Of a DNA stretch of 64,000 nucleotides, positions 44,311-53,110 are shown piece by piece (position 1 is the stretch's first letter; each line of letters begins with the position of its first letter). This DNA is from Streptomyces sp. HM190. GTDB lineage: Bacteria; Actinomycetota; Actinomycetes; Streptomycetales; Streptomycetaceae. The translations under genes were made by a program, and so were the position numbers. Where the stretch lies: assembly GCF_009857135.1 (NCBI RefSeq), contig NZ_CP047318.1:7068001-7132000 (forward strand), written 5' to 3'. The notes under the pieces are model-generated. The model searched no databases and was not told where the DNA came from. It worked only from the letters and a program-made list of their open reading frames with translations.

Positions 44311-44978
44311 GCTTGCCCCCTCCCGACAGCGACCTCATGCGTTTCCGACAGATACTTCTCCAACTTGCCGCGCAGCAGGGCCCTTGCCCGATGCAGCAGT
44401 ACACGCTGGTTCCCGGGCGAGATCTCCAGCAGGGAGCACACCTCCTCGGAGCCGTACCCCTCGACGTCGCGCAACGTGATCACGGTGCGCAGGCGGGGCG
44501 GAAGCCCGTCTATCGCCTCCTCGATCACACCGCGGACCTCACCACGCAGCACATGGTCCTCCGGAAAGTGCCAGGGGCGCGGCTCCTGTCCCACGGCCCA
44601 GTGCCCGGCATACGGCTCACCACGGCCGCGGAACCGTGCGGGATCCACCGTCGGGCCCTCCTCCTCCGCCAGGAGATCACCGAAGGGAACGGTCCTGCTC
44701 TCCTTCGTGCCGCGCGCCTTGGCGGTGTTCACCAGTATCCGGTAGACCCACGTCTTCAGACTCGAGCGCCCCTCGAAGTCGCCGATACCCTTGATGACCG
44801 CCAGCCAGGTGTCCTGGACGGCCTCCTCGGCGGAGTCCCTCGTCGACACGAACGACATCGCGACCCGCAACATGCCACCGCACCAACTGTCCAGCACCAG
44901 CGCGAAGGTCCGCTCGTCACCGTCACGCAATCGCTGTACCAGGACCTCGTCCGGGGGCAGTTCGCGTACGCCCGCCAT
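44307..44978 (-). CDS. ECF RNA polymerase sigma factor
   Basis: The 223-residue protein has sigma region 2 (LVLDSWCGGMLRVAMSFV, AEEAVQDTWLAVIKGIGDFE, RSSLKTWVYRILVNTAKAR) and region 4 (IDGLPPRLRTVITLRDVEG, GSEEVCSLLEISPGNQRVLL). A linker of about 50 residues between the regions is longer than usual. It is coupled to the zf-HC2 anti-sigma gene. The convergent DM13 gene is a plausible regulon member. Confidence 0.92.
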   Translation of the reverse strand: MAGVRELPPDEVLVQRLRDGDERTFALVLDSWCGGMLRVAMSFVSTRDSAEEAVQDTWLAVIKGIGDFEGRSSLKTWVYRILVNTAKARGTKESRTVPFGDLLAEEEGPTVDPARFRGRGEPYAGHWAVGQEPRPWHFPEDHVLRGEVRGVIEEAIDGLPPRLRTVITLRDVEGYGSEEVCSLLEISPGNQRVLLHRARALLRGKLEKYLSETHEVAVGRGQA

Positions 44979-45089
44979 CGTCTCTCCTCATGGCTGTCAA
45001 CGGGGAGCCTCAGCCTACGGGGTGGGCCAGAGGCCCATGCGTGCCAGTCATGCCCGTCAACCGGCTTGAACGAGAAAGCTGTTCCCGAA

Positions 45090-45435
45090 TCCCACAGTGA
45101 GCCCGCAGCAGTCCGATCTCCCGGCGGCGTTCGATCACCGAGATGACCATGGTGTCGGCGCTGCCGACCCCGCCGACCAGCAGAGCGACGAGGGCCAGTC
45201 CCAGGAAAGGCGCGCAGGCGGTGCTCCAGGTCTGCTGTCCGGCGGTCAGGGCGTCCTAGGGGCGGCTGACGGTGACCGGGCCGGGCAGCTCCGGACGGAC
45301 CGTCGCGGGCAGGACCTGGCTGACGGCCTCGATGTGCTCCTCCTCGGCCTTGACGCAGATGACCGTCGGAGGACCATCGAAGCCCAGTTCGGCCCTTGCG
45401 GGATCTGCGGCGTGCCGCTGCCGGTCGGCGTGCAT
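45090..45435 (-). pseudogene. Broken MacB/FtsX-like ABC transporter permease (3' fragment)
   Basis: On the minus strand one frame gives PTVICVKAEEEHIEAVSQVL and PGPVTVSRP, then a TAG (complement of 45256-45258), and then in the same frame DALTAGQQTW and LGLALVALLVGGVGSADTM, VISVIERRREIGLLRA. In intact relatives this is one continuous domain (VSRPSDALxA...ALLVGGVGxANxMVISVxERR). The gene is truncated at both ends and carries an in-frame amber codon where Ser would be expected. An AGGAGG before an ATG at 45435 survives. Confidence 0.75.
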
Positions 45436-45462
45436 GGCTGTCTCCTCCTGTGCTGATCGGGC

Positions 45463-45835
45463 GTCACGGTCACGGTCGCCGCATGGGACGCGCCCGACGT
45501 GTCTGCGGACCCTGTGCGACTCCGCCAGATACTCGGCAGCCTCGTCTCCAACGCGGTCCGTCACACCACGCCGACGACACCATCACGCTGAGCGCCCGGG
45601 GCGAGGGCCCCTCGGTGACCGTCGACGTGGCGGACACCGGTTCCGGGATTGCTCCGGGGCACCTGCCGCACGTCTTCGACCGCTTCTGGCGCGCGGACGA
45701 GTCCCGCAATCGCAGCATCGGCGGCAGCGGCCTCGGCCTGCCGATCGCACGCCAGCTCACCGGGGCGCACGGAGGCACGCTGACCGTCACCAGCGCCCCG
45801 CCCACGGCACCGTGTTCACGGTACGGCTGCCCTGA
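45463..45835 (+). pseudogene. Frameshifted histidine-kinase HATPase fragment
   Basis: Three frames in succession give one kinase C-terminus: VRLRQILGSLVSNAVRHT (N box), then after a frameshift DDTITLSARGEG, VTVDVADTGSGIAPGHLPHV, FDRFWRADESRN and GGSGLGLPIARQLTGAHGG (G boxes), then after a second frameshift HGTVFTVRLP and stop. The sensor and phospho-acceptor parts are absent. With the broken permease beside it, this looks like the remains of a two-component/ABC efflux locus. Confidence 0.78.
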
Positions 45836-45849
45836 CAGCGGCCCGGATC

Positions 45850-46986
45850 CTACCCGGTCGGTGCCCGCAGCCAGGGCATCGGGTCCACGTACTGCCCGTC
45901 CAGGAGAACCTCGAAGTGCAGGTGGGGCCCCGTGGACAGGCCCGTGGAACCGACCCGGCCGACCGGAGAGCCCACCGACACCGACTGCCCCGGGGTCACC
46001 AGGACCGCGGACAGCTGGCTGTAGGTCGTCTCCAGCCGTTTGCCCCCGATGGTTCCGTGGTGGATCACCACACGATTTCCATACGCGGGAGTCATTCCGG
46101 CGAACTCCACCCGGCCGGCGCGCGCGGCGGACACCAGCGCCCCTCGCGGCCCGCCGAAATCCGCTCCCGTGTGCAACTTGGTCACTCCGGTGAGCGGATG
46201 TTCGCGCGTCCCGAAGGCCGAGGTGACGGTGGGGGTGTGAAGGGGAGCGGACATGAGCGCCGAAGCGGTCGGGCCCCCGGTCGCTTCGGGGTTCTGCCGC
46301 ACGAGCGACTCGTACTGCGCAAGCCGCGCCTCGACCTCGTCGAGGACATCACGGGCGGCGGCCGGAACCCCGCCCGCTCGGGCCACCGCGTCCGTACCCA
46401 GGGTGTGAGCGGCGAGAGTCAGGTCGACGAGGTCCCCGTTGACGGTGCCGCGTGTCCTGAGGGCGGTCACCTCTCGCACGAGCGAGCAGTCCTGTCGGCC
46501 CAGTGCCATGATCGCGTCCACCGGATCGTGTGGCGAGGAACGTCCGTTGCCGTCGTCGTCGCGGCCCCATTTCTTCCACTGGGCGTCGGTGAAGCGCGCG
46601 ATGCCCTGCCGCGACACGCTCGGGGTGTCGTCGTTCCACCCGGAGAGCCGGTCGATCTGGGCGGCGAGAACCGCGGACGTGACCACCGGGCAGTCGTGGG
46701 TGGCCTCGCGCAGCCAGGGGACGTAGGAGCCGTTGACCTTGCCACCCACCGTGTCCGTGACGCCGGACCCACCGGACGGACCCGGGGACAGGTGATCGGT
46801 CCGCAGAGCCAGGAACGTCGACACTCCGGCCACCGCGACCAGGCTCGGCATGACGACGAGCGTGAAGGGGTCGGGGCCACGTCGGCGCGGACGTCGATCG
46901 GCACGATCGGCACGACTCGGCGCGCCTTCGCCGACCGCTGGTTCGTCCGCGTCCTGTTCCTTGACGAGGAAAGTACCTTCCGTCAC
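45850..46986 (-). CDS. M23 peptidase with transglycosylase-like N-terminal domain
   Basis: The 378-residue protein has a membrane anchor (LVVMPSLVAVAGVSTFLAL, near residue 44). A lysozyme/transglycosylase-like region follows (VVTSAVLAAQIDRLSGWNDD, SRQGIARFTDAQWKKWG, LGRQDCSLVREVTALR). Last comes a LytM/M23 endopeptidase with zinc ligands in TKLHTGADFGGP and GPHLHFEVLLDG, all present. It is an exported cell-wall hydrolase. Its place beside the eCIS cargo genes suggests it may help release particles or cargo, though generic wall remodelling is equally possible. Confidence 0.84.
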   Translation of the reverse strand: MTEGTFLVKEQDADEPAVGEGAPSRADRADRRPRRRGPDPFTLVVMPSLVAVAGVSTFLALRTDHLSPGPSGGSGVTDTVGGKVNGSYVPWLREATHDCPVVTSAVLAAQIDRLSGWNDDTPSVSRQGIARFTDAQWKKWGRDDDGNGRSSPHDPVDAIMALGRQDCSLVREVTALRTRGTVNGDLVDLTLAAHTLGTDAVARAGGVPAAARDVLDEVEARLAQYESLVRQNPEATGGPTASALMSAPLHTPTVTSAFGTREHPLTGVTKLHTGADFGGPRGALVSAARAGRVEFAGMTPAYGNRVVIHHGTIGGKRLETTYSQLSAVLVTPGQSVSVGSPVGRVGSTGLSTGPHLHFEVLLDGQYVDPMPWLRAPTG

Positions 46987-47407
46987 GCTCCGAGCCTAGC
47001 GATCAAGCGCCGCCGCATCACAGGACCCTGCGGTCAAGGCCATTGCCCCAACGCGCACCCGCCACGGGACTCCCCGGCCTCTCACGCGAGGGAGAGCAGG
47101 CTCGACGCGTCGGCGCCGTGCAACACGGTCCGGGATCCGGGCCCGATGGCGGTCGGCGCCGGCCCGTGACTCCGTACCCTGCCCGATCCCGCTGCCACGC
47201 ACCCGGCACAGGCGGGTGTGCCGGGTCCGCTGCCCTTTCGTGAGGACCGTTCGGCCCACCACACGGCACGCTGATACGTCCGCCCGGACCTTCCGTCGTC
47301 CACCGCGCGAAAGGCAGATTGCCGTGGGGTTCTCCCGGGCTGCCCGGGGTCGTCACACGCGACACCCCTCAGCGCCCTTGACCGTCGCACCGAGGAGAGA
47401 CCGGACG
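46987..47407. other. Divergent intergenic region before the first cargo-like gene
   Basis: About 420 bases lie between the divergent M23 peptidase and the large cargo-like protein. Several open frames continue through it but show no conserved motif and lack codon bias. A possible -35 TTGACC occurs at 47379-47384, and GAGGAGA lies before the TTG at 47408. The cargo gene could in principle begin further upstream. Confidence 0.45.
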
Positions 47408-49177
47408 TTGCCCACACACCACCGGGCCCCTGCCAAGGCGGACGCCTCGGGCGCCGCAGCCGCGCGCGGGTGCAAGAGGTCCTCCGTCCCGACGAGGGCA
47501 CGGGCCGTGCTCGCCCTGCAGCAGAGCGCGGGCAACGCGGCCGTCAGCCGTGCGGTGACCGTCCAGCGGGCACCGGGCGGCGCACAGCAACAACGACCGC
47601 AGCAGCAACCCCCACCACAGGTGCCCGGCCAGATCGCCCCGCTGATCGCCAGACTCGAACGCGATCTGAGGACCTACGACGGGTTCCGCCTTCATCACGA
47701 GAGGGCCATCGTGAGCGGGGACTACTGGAACAGCAGGACTCCGGAAAACCTGCTCACGTGGTGCACGCACATCCAGCAGCTCTTTCAGCAGCTCGACGCC
47801 TGGAGAGCCGCCGATCCCGCGGTCGAGCGGTGGTACACCGCCTCCCCGGCGCTGCCCCCCGCGCGCGGCCAGATCGCAGGCCACCTCAAGCGCTACACCG
47901 AACAGACACAGAACTACGGCTACTTCCTGATGTACCACTTCGGACGGATGTGGCACGAACCGCAGATGCGGGGACAGCGATTCAACGGCTCCTATCTCGG
48001 CCACTTCGCGTCCCTGTCCGCCGAGACCAGACATACCCTGGAGACCGACCTCGACGTGAACGCCGAGCGGGTGCAGCACCACCTCGGCGGCTCCCAGGAC
48101 CCGTCATGGGTGGACAGCAAGCGCGCGGAGATCGAGGCCTGCCTGCGGCGGTGTGTGCTGCGGCACTACTCACCGGCCGACCGCGTCGAGAGCATCATGG
48201 GCACAGCGCAGGCCCCCCGGCCGCATCCCGCCCTGAAGTCAGCCGCGATCCTGGAGAAGGAGCCGACGCCGTTCCAGCACAACACCGGCGGCTTCGATTT
48301 CGCGGACCTGACCAATCACGGTTTCGTCTTCTTCTACATCGAGCAGGCTGGTGCGGGTTTCCGCGGCAGCCGCTTCGGCGGCCCCGATCCCGCCCGCATC
48401 ACCCTCCCCATCAGCATGCTGGAACAGTTCAACGGCTGGGTGATGCAGAACGACTTCCTCGACCGGGAGTTCCCCACCATCCGCGCCACCGATCAAGGGG
48501 AGATGCTCTCCTACACCCGCAAGCCGGACGCCGCACAGAAACAGGACGCATATCTTTCGGTTCCGGCCAAGTCCCCCGAGGGACAACTGAAGAACGCGGT
48601 GCACGAGACCAAGGCGCTCTACGCAGCTGCCGAGGAGCGTGTCCAGCGGGTGGCCAAGACCTCCGAGCAGGTGGGTCGGCTGGCCGAGCTGGGAGGCAAA
48701 CCTGACGTCCTGATCAGGAAAATGCGGCAGCTCATGCGGCAGGAGAAGGCGCTGCGGGACGAAGTGGCGAAGATCGACCAGACGAAACTTGGCGAACTGC
48801 AGCAGCGACGCGCGAGCGCTCTCGACACCTCCAAGAAGTACTCGCGCCACGTGCGCATCCACCGGCCGGCCGACACGCCGGCGATGACCGGGCACACCGA
48901 GTACCCCGGTCCCGCGAGCCGGACCGTCCGCGAGGAGAGGGCCCGGTCGAACGTGCTCGTCGGCGGCGACATCATCCCGGGGCTGGCCCAGCGCTGTGTC
49001 GTCGAGATCGCCCGCATCCAGCGCCAGCAGCCGGCTGTGGGCGCCCGGCTCCGCGCCATGTCGGGCGACGAGCTGATCAACGTGCTGCTCAAGGACTTCG
49101 TCCGGCCACAGGCGATGCTGCAGAAGACGGTCCCCTTCACCCGCGCGGACGTCGAGTTCAAGAACCCGCGCCCCTGA
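47408..49177 (+). CDS. Large eCIS-associated candidate cargo protein
   Basis: The protein is about 589 residues. Near residue 35 it has VLALQQSAGNAAVSRAVTVQR, the motif found at the N-terminus of proteins encoded beside eCIS loci, followed by a Gln/Pro-rich linker. The remainder has no family I recognise. It contains LTNHGFVFFYIEQAGAGFRG, near residue 300, and a long helical region (QVGRLAELGGKPDVLIRKMR and RQEKALRDEVAKIDQTKL). The HGFVFFYIE and RVESIMG segments faintly recall ADP-ribosyltransferase/peptidase-like toxin folds, but this is weak. The TTG start with GAGGAGA upstream is preferred. Role as injected effector is inferred. Confidence 0.62.
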   Translation: MPTHHRAPAKADASGAAAARGCKRSSVPTRARAVLALQQSAGNAAVSRAVTVQRAPGGAQQQRPQQQPPPQVPGQIAPLIARLERDLRTYDGFRLHHERAIVSGDYWNSRTPENLLTWCTHIQQLFQQLDAWRAADPAVERWYTASPALPPARGQIAGHLKRYTEQTQNYGYFLMYHFGRMWHEPQMRGQRFNGSYLGHFASLSAETRHTLETDLDVNAERVQHHLGGSQDPSWVDSKRAEIEACLRRCVLRHYSPADRVESIMGTAQAPRPHPALKSAAILEKEPTPFQHNTGGFDFADLTNHGFVFFYIEQAGAGFRGSRFGGPDPARITLPISMLEQFNGWVMQNDFLDREFPTIRATDQGEMLSYTRKPDAAQKQDAYLSVPAKSPEGQLKNAVHETKALYAAAEERVQRVAKTSEQVGRLAELGGKPDVLIRKMRQLMRQEKALRDEVAKIDQTKLGELQQRRASALDTSKKYSRHVRIHRPADTPAMTGHTEYPGPASRTVREERARSNVLVGGDIIPGLAQRCVVEIARIQRQQPAVGARLRAMSGDELINVLLKDFVRPQAMLQKTVPFTRADVEFKNPRP

Positions 49178-49379
49178 GAGGGCGTTCCGGCCGTCTCCTG
49201 TCGCGACCTCGTTCGGTTCGGGTGCGGAAGCCTTGGCGGGTGAGGCATCCGATGCGGCTGCGGGTGACGTTCACAGCCGGGTTGCCAAGTCGACGAGAGG
49301 TTCCGCAGTTCGTGGACCCGGACTGCATGGACTCCCTCCGGAGTCCGGGAAGACCGTGCAGACCAACCGAGGAAGGCAC

Positions 49380-50528
49380 ATGTACGCAACAGACAAAGAC
49401 GAGAACACCGCCAAGGCCGCACCCGGGGGCGTCCCCCACCGCCGCCCCGAGACTCAGGACGGCAGACCGCCGCTCCACGCGCTGCAGCGCAGTGCGGGCA
49501 ACGCCGCGGTCGTCCAGTTCCTCCGCCGGTCCGACGGCGCCCAAGGGCAGAATCGCCACCGGCACGGGGCCGGTTGCGGCCACTGGACAGCACAGCCCGA
49601 GATCCAGCGCGCCGCCGTCCACGATGTCCTGCGCGAGGGCGGCCGTCCCCTGGACGACGCCACCCGCAGCGACATGGAAGCACGGCTCGACGCCGACTTC
49701 TCCGACGTCCGTATCCACACCGGCGGCGCCGCCCAGGCGTCCGCGGCGGAGCTGGGTGCCCGTGCCTACACCTCCGGCAACCACGTGGTCATCGGGGCCG
49801 GCGGCGCGGACAAGCACACCCTGGCCCATGAGCTGACCCACGTCATCCAGCAGCGCTCGGGCCCCGTGGCCGGCACGGACCGCGGCGACGGACTGCGCGT
49901 GAGCGATCCGTCCGACCGCTTCGAACGTGAGGCCGAGGCGAACGCCGTCCGTGCCCTGTCCGGGAGCGTACCGGTGAGCCGTGCGGTGCAGCGGGCCGAT
50001 GCCGCGTCGGCGCGAGCCGACGGGGCGCCGCAGGTGCAGCGGATGGAAATGATCAAGAAGCAGGTCAGCGCCGCAGTGAGCATCTTCGGGCTCCGCAGGG
50101 ACGAGGTCGCTCCTGGCACCCCCCGTCAGAAGGCTGCCCAGTACATCCGCGACATGCTGAAGGAGCAAGGGCTCGAGGGTAAGGACACGGTGGGCTCGAG
50201 TGTCGCCGATGCCATCGACGGCATCAGGACGGTGGCGGGTGAACACGGGGCCCGGGACATCCACACCGTGTTCATGCGGCCCGAAATGGCGGAGCTGTAC
50301 GCGATCCCCAACAACGACCCGCGCGCGAAGGAGGCACACGAGAAGATCGCCGAGCAGGAGCTGGCGTACTGGCGGGCGCAGCACCAGGCGAAGCCGACGA
50401 GGGGCACACAGATCGCGATCGGCGTGGACGTAAAGACCCGTGCGGGCCTGCAGAGAACGGTCGGCGGCACCACCTCGTACATGCGCCAGTTCCAGGAAGC
50501 CTTCCGCAAGGACATGGGCGACGAATGA
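49380..50528 (+). CDS. DUF4157 eCIS-associated protein 1
   Basis: The 382-residue protein has LHALQRSAGNAAVVQFL near residue 32 and then a DUF4157 domain: LDDATRSDMEARLDADFSDV, RIHTGGAAQASAAELGARAY, TSGNHVVIGAGG and HTLAHELTHVIQQR. HELTH (about residues 149-153) is an HExxH zinc-peptidase motif. The C-terminal 165 residues (from about QVQRMEMIKKQ onward) are a helical domain of unknown type, probably the effector part. AGGAAGG precedes the ATG. DUF4157 is strongly tied to eCIS loci and is thought to mark or process cargo. Confidence 0.8.
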   Translation: MYATDKDENTAKAAPGGVPHRRPETQDGRPPLHALQRSAGNAAVVQFLRRSDGAQGQNRHRHGAGCGHWTAQPEIQRAAVHDVLREGGRPLDDATRSDMEARLDADFSDVRIHTGGAAQASAAELGARAYTSGNHVVIGAGGADKHTLAHELTHVIQQRSGPVAGTDRGDGLRVSDPSDRFEREAEANAVRALSGSVPVSRAVQRADAASARADGAPQVQRMEMIKKQVSAAVSIFGLRRDEVAPGTPRQKAAQYIRDMLKEQGLEGKDTVGSSVADAIDGIRTVAGEHGARDIHTVFMRPEMAELYAIPNNDPRAKEAHEKIAEQELAYWRAQHQAKPTRGTQIAIGVDVKTRAGLQRTVGGTTSYMRQFQEAFRKDMGDE

Positions 50529-50994
50529 CCGTGGCCGTTCGAGGCGCCGGACGGCGACGAGGAGTCGTTGCCGGTCGCGGAACTGTCCGAACGGCCACCT
50601 GGTTCTGCGCGGATGGCGTCCCGCCGGGTGGTGTAGCCGATCAACGGACCGGAACTCGCAGGCCACGCCGGGTACTTCGACCGGCTGGGGCACTCCCGGC
50701 GCCTGATCGGGCCACTTCGCGTGCCGGGCCAACGGGGAGATCAGCGCGAGCCGGGTACCGGAGGGCGAAGCGCATGATCGCCTACACCACCTCGCGGGAC
50801 GCGACCTCTGCGCGATTCGCTCCTTCGTCGCGCGGGTGCGATGTCCTCCGGTGCTCGGCTGCCGCCCCCGGCGGCGACGAACAGCAGGGTCACGGACATC
50901 GACCGCGCACTCGGATCCAGCACCCGTGACGAGGCCGCCCCCACGGCCGAGGCTGTTCGGCGGAATCCGAGGCTGCTGATGCACCGCTACGCCG
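50529..50994. other. Intergenic region with an imperfect inverted repeat
   Basis: This gap of 466 bases between two convergent DUF4157 genes has no gene I can support. Two facing copies of a roughly 40-base sequence occur, near 50605-50645 (minus) and 50773-50815 (plus). Translated outward they read MIGYTTRRDAIRA and MIAYTTSRDATSA. They may be scraps of one duplicated reading frame. Confidence 0.45.
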
Positions 50995-52347
50995 TCACCG
51001 GGCACCCTGCTTGTTCTTCCTGTTGTGCTTCTTGATGCCGGAGTGCAGGTCATTGGGGTTGTTCGGCACCAACAGGTTTCGGCCGGGCGGGCTGTGGCCG
51101 GTGGCGGCCCTGTGTACCCCGATTGCGAAGTCGGTGCAGTTGTAGCGCATCAGGTTGTATTCCCGGTTCTGGTTCTCCTGGATATACTTCTGGGCTTTCG
51201 AGAACTGTTTCTGCGTGAGGGGCACCGACAGTTCGGTGGTCGCGTCTCTCGGATCGTCATAGTCCGTCCTTACTTCCCCGGGAACGCTCTGGTGCGGCGC
51301 GTCCTGATTGATCTCTCCATTCTTGGGGTAAAAGCCCGCAGAGAACTCGAACTTGTTGTCCTTGTAGAACGCTACCCAGGAGTGACCGACCCGCTGAAAG
51401 TAGTTCGCGTCACGGAAACTGGCATTCTTTCGCACCAGAACGCGCAACGTGATGAGGCCGTCCCCGGCCTCCTGCTCCTGCTCCTGCTGCGCAGCCTCCG
51501 TCCGGGGTCCGCCTGCCGACTCCCCGGCCACCGGCACCCGGATCCTGCTGAGCCCGCCTTCCTCGTTCCACTCCCAGCCAGGCGGTGGCGCGACGCGCTG
51601 ACCGGCCGCGGCCGCGTCGGCCCAGTCGGGCACCCGTTGGACGACCTGAGCGGCGGCGGGCACGACAGCACCGGCTCCGCGCCGCACGGGCTGCGCCGTG
51701 AACTCCTCGCCGGCGTGTGCCGGAGCGGTCCTGATCCGCTGCACGGGCGCCGCCTCGGTGGGCGCGGGGCCGGACATGACACGGCGGGCGTTCTCCTCCG
51801 CAGCGCGCTCGAAGCGGTCGGAGGGGTCCGAGACGCTGAGTCCGGAGCCGTTGTCGGTCCCCGCGACCGGTCCTTGACGCTGTTGGACGACGTGCGTCAG
51901 CTCATGGGCCAGGGTGTGCCGGTCCGCACCGCCGGAACCGATGACGATGTGGTTGCCGGAGGTGTAAGCGCGGGCCCCCACGTCGGCCGCTGAACGCTGG
52001 GCGGCCGGCCCGGTGTGCAGCCGTACGTCGGAGAAGTCCGCCCCGAGACGGGCTTCCATGTCGGTGCGGGTGGCGGGGTCGAGCGGCTGCCCAGGGGCGC
52101 GCAGCACACTCTGCACCGTCCGCTGGACGGACATCCGGGCCGTCCCTGTGTCTGCCGCACGGTCCGTGCGGATCGTCCGCGCGACAGCGGCATTGCCGGC
52201 CGACCGCTGGAGGTGGTGCAGGACCGCGGAAATCGTGGGCGGCGAACCGCCCGCTCCGGCCGTCGGACGACCGGCGGTGGGCGGGACGGCGGAACGCGAG
52301 GAGGCGCGGTCCAGCGCCTCCTCGCGATGCGAATGCTGCACTGCCAC
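50995..52347 (-). CDS. DUF4157 eCIS-associated protein 2 with papain-like C-terminal domain
   Basis: The 450-residue protein starts at GTG 52347 with GGGAG upstream. It has HHLQRSAGNAAVARTIR near residue 42 and a DUF4157 domain almost identical to that of protein 1 (LGADFSDVRLHTGPAAQ, HTLAHELTHVVQQR). The C-terminal domain (from about residue 300) has His in RVGHSWVAFYKDNKFEFSAG (near 322) and Cys in EYNLMRYNCTDFAIGVH (near 404). His before Cys is the order of circularly permuted NlpC/P60/LRAT-like papain-fold enzymes. It may be a cysteine peptidase, amidase or acyltransferase toxin. Confidence 0.8.
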   Translation of the reverse strand: MAVQHSHREEALDRASSRSAVPPTAGRPTAGAGGSPPTISAVLHHLQRSAGNAAVARTIRTDRAADTGTARMSVQRTVQSVLRAPGQPLDPATRTDMEARLGADFSDVRLHTGPAAQRSAADVGARAYTSGNHIVIGSGGADRHTLAHELTHVVQQRQGPVAGTDNGSGLSVSDPSDRFERAAEENARRVMSGPAPTEAAPVQRIRTAPAHAGEEFTAQPVRRGAGAVVPAAAQVVQRVPDWADAAAAGQRVAPPPGWEWNEEGGLSRIRVPVAGESAGGPRTEAAQQEQEQEAGDGLITLRVLVRKNASFRDANYFQRVGHSWVAFYKDNKFEFSAGFYPKNGEINQDAPHQSVPGEVRTDYDDPRDATTELSVPLTQKQFSKAQKYIQENQNREYNLMRYNCTDFAIGVHRAATGHSPPGRNLLVPNNPNDLHSGIKKHNRKNKQGAR

Positions 52348-52500
52348 TGATGCTCCCGGGCCCGCGCGGACATGACCGACCACCAACATCGACCGAATGT
52401 CTCTGCGTGCCCAGAGCCGAGGGGCCAGGAATTCGCGCAGCCCGGTGCCGAAGGAGGGGCAGCCGACTCTCATGGCCGGGTGCCCGCCTATGCTGGGGAC

Positions 52501-53073
52501 GTGGCGGCGAGATCGAGGCAGGGGACGGGGCTGCGGCCCGATGCCGCGCGCAATCGGGCCCGGATTCTGCAGGTCGCCCGTGAGCGAGTCGCCGCTGGTG
52601 ACAACTCGCTGCAGCTGAACGTCATCGCCCGGCTCGCCGGGGTGGGCGTCGGCACGGTCTACCGGCACTTCCCCGACCGCCACGCTCTGATCGAGGCGCT
52701 CTCGGTGGAACGCTTCCGGGAACTGGTGGAACAGGCGCGGGCGGCGTCCTCGGCCGAGGACGCGCTGGAGGGGCTGCGCGGACTGCTGCGGTTCACGCTC
52801 GACCTCGCTCTGGACGATCCCGACTTCGCGACCGTGCTGTCGTCCGCGGGCGACGCGCGCGCCCGGACCTCGCAGATGAAGGCCGAGCTCGATGAGGCGG
52901 TAGCCGTTCTGCTCGACCGGGCCCGGCTGGCCGGTGTGATCCGGGGCGGTGTCGAGGCGGACGATGTGCGCCGCCTGCTGTGCGGTGTGGAGCACGCGGT
53001 GCGCTCCGGGGAAGGGGAACGCCGCGAGCTGTATCTCGGGGTTCTGCTGGAAGGGCTCCGCCCGCCGCGCTGA
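52501..53073 (+). CDS. TetR-family repressor
   Basis: The N-terminal helix-turn-helix reads ARNRARILQVARERVAAGD, LNVIARLAGVGVGTVYRHF and PDRHALIEALSVERF, a standard TetR DNA-binding domain. The C-terminal ligand domain is about 110 residues. The GTG at 52501 lies seven bases after TATGCT, a good -10, and has no ribosome site, so the transcript is probably leaderless. It is followed by an SDR gene with two similar operators between them. It divides the eCIS cargo genes from the eCIS regulators. Confidence 0.88.
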   Translation: MAARSRQGTGLRPDAARNRARILQVARERVAAGDNSLQLNVIARLAGVGVGTVYRHFPDRHALIEALSVERFRELVEQARAASSAEDALEGLRGLLRFTLDLALDDPDFATVLSSAGDARARTSQMKAELDEAVAVLLDRARLAGVIRGGVEADDVRRLLCGVEHAVRSGEGERRELYLGVLLEGLRPPR

Positions 53074-53110
53074 CACCGCGGCAGTCGTCCCCGGCGTCCT
53101 CACACGCAAA

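Noticed and set aside
45256..45435. Intact 59-residue gene on the minus strand with a good ribosome site
   Set aside because: Its sequence continues in frame beyond the TAG into the conserved end of an ABC permease, so it is a pseudogene fragment rather than a small gene.
50525..50929. Plus-strand frame of about 134 codons after DUF4157 protein 1
   Set aside because: It begins inside the preceding stop region, has no codon bias and no recognisable domain.
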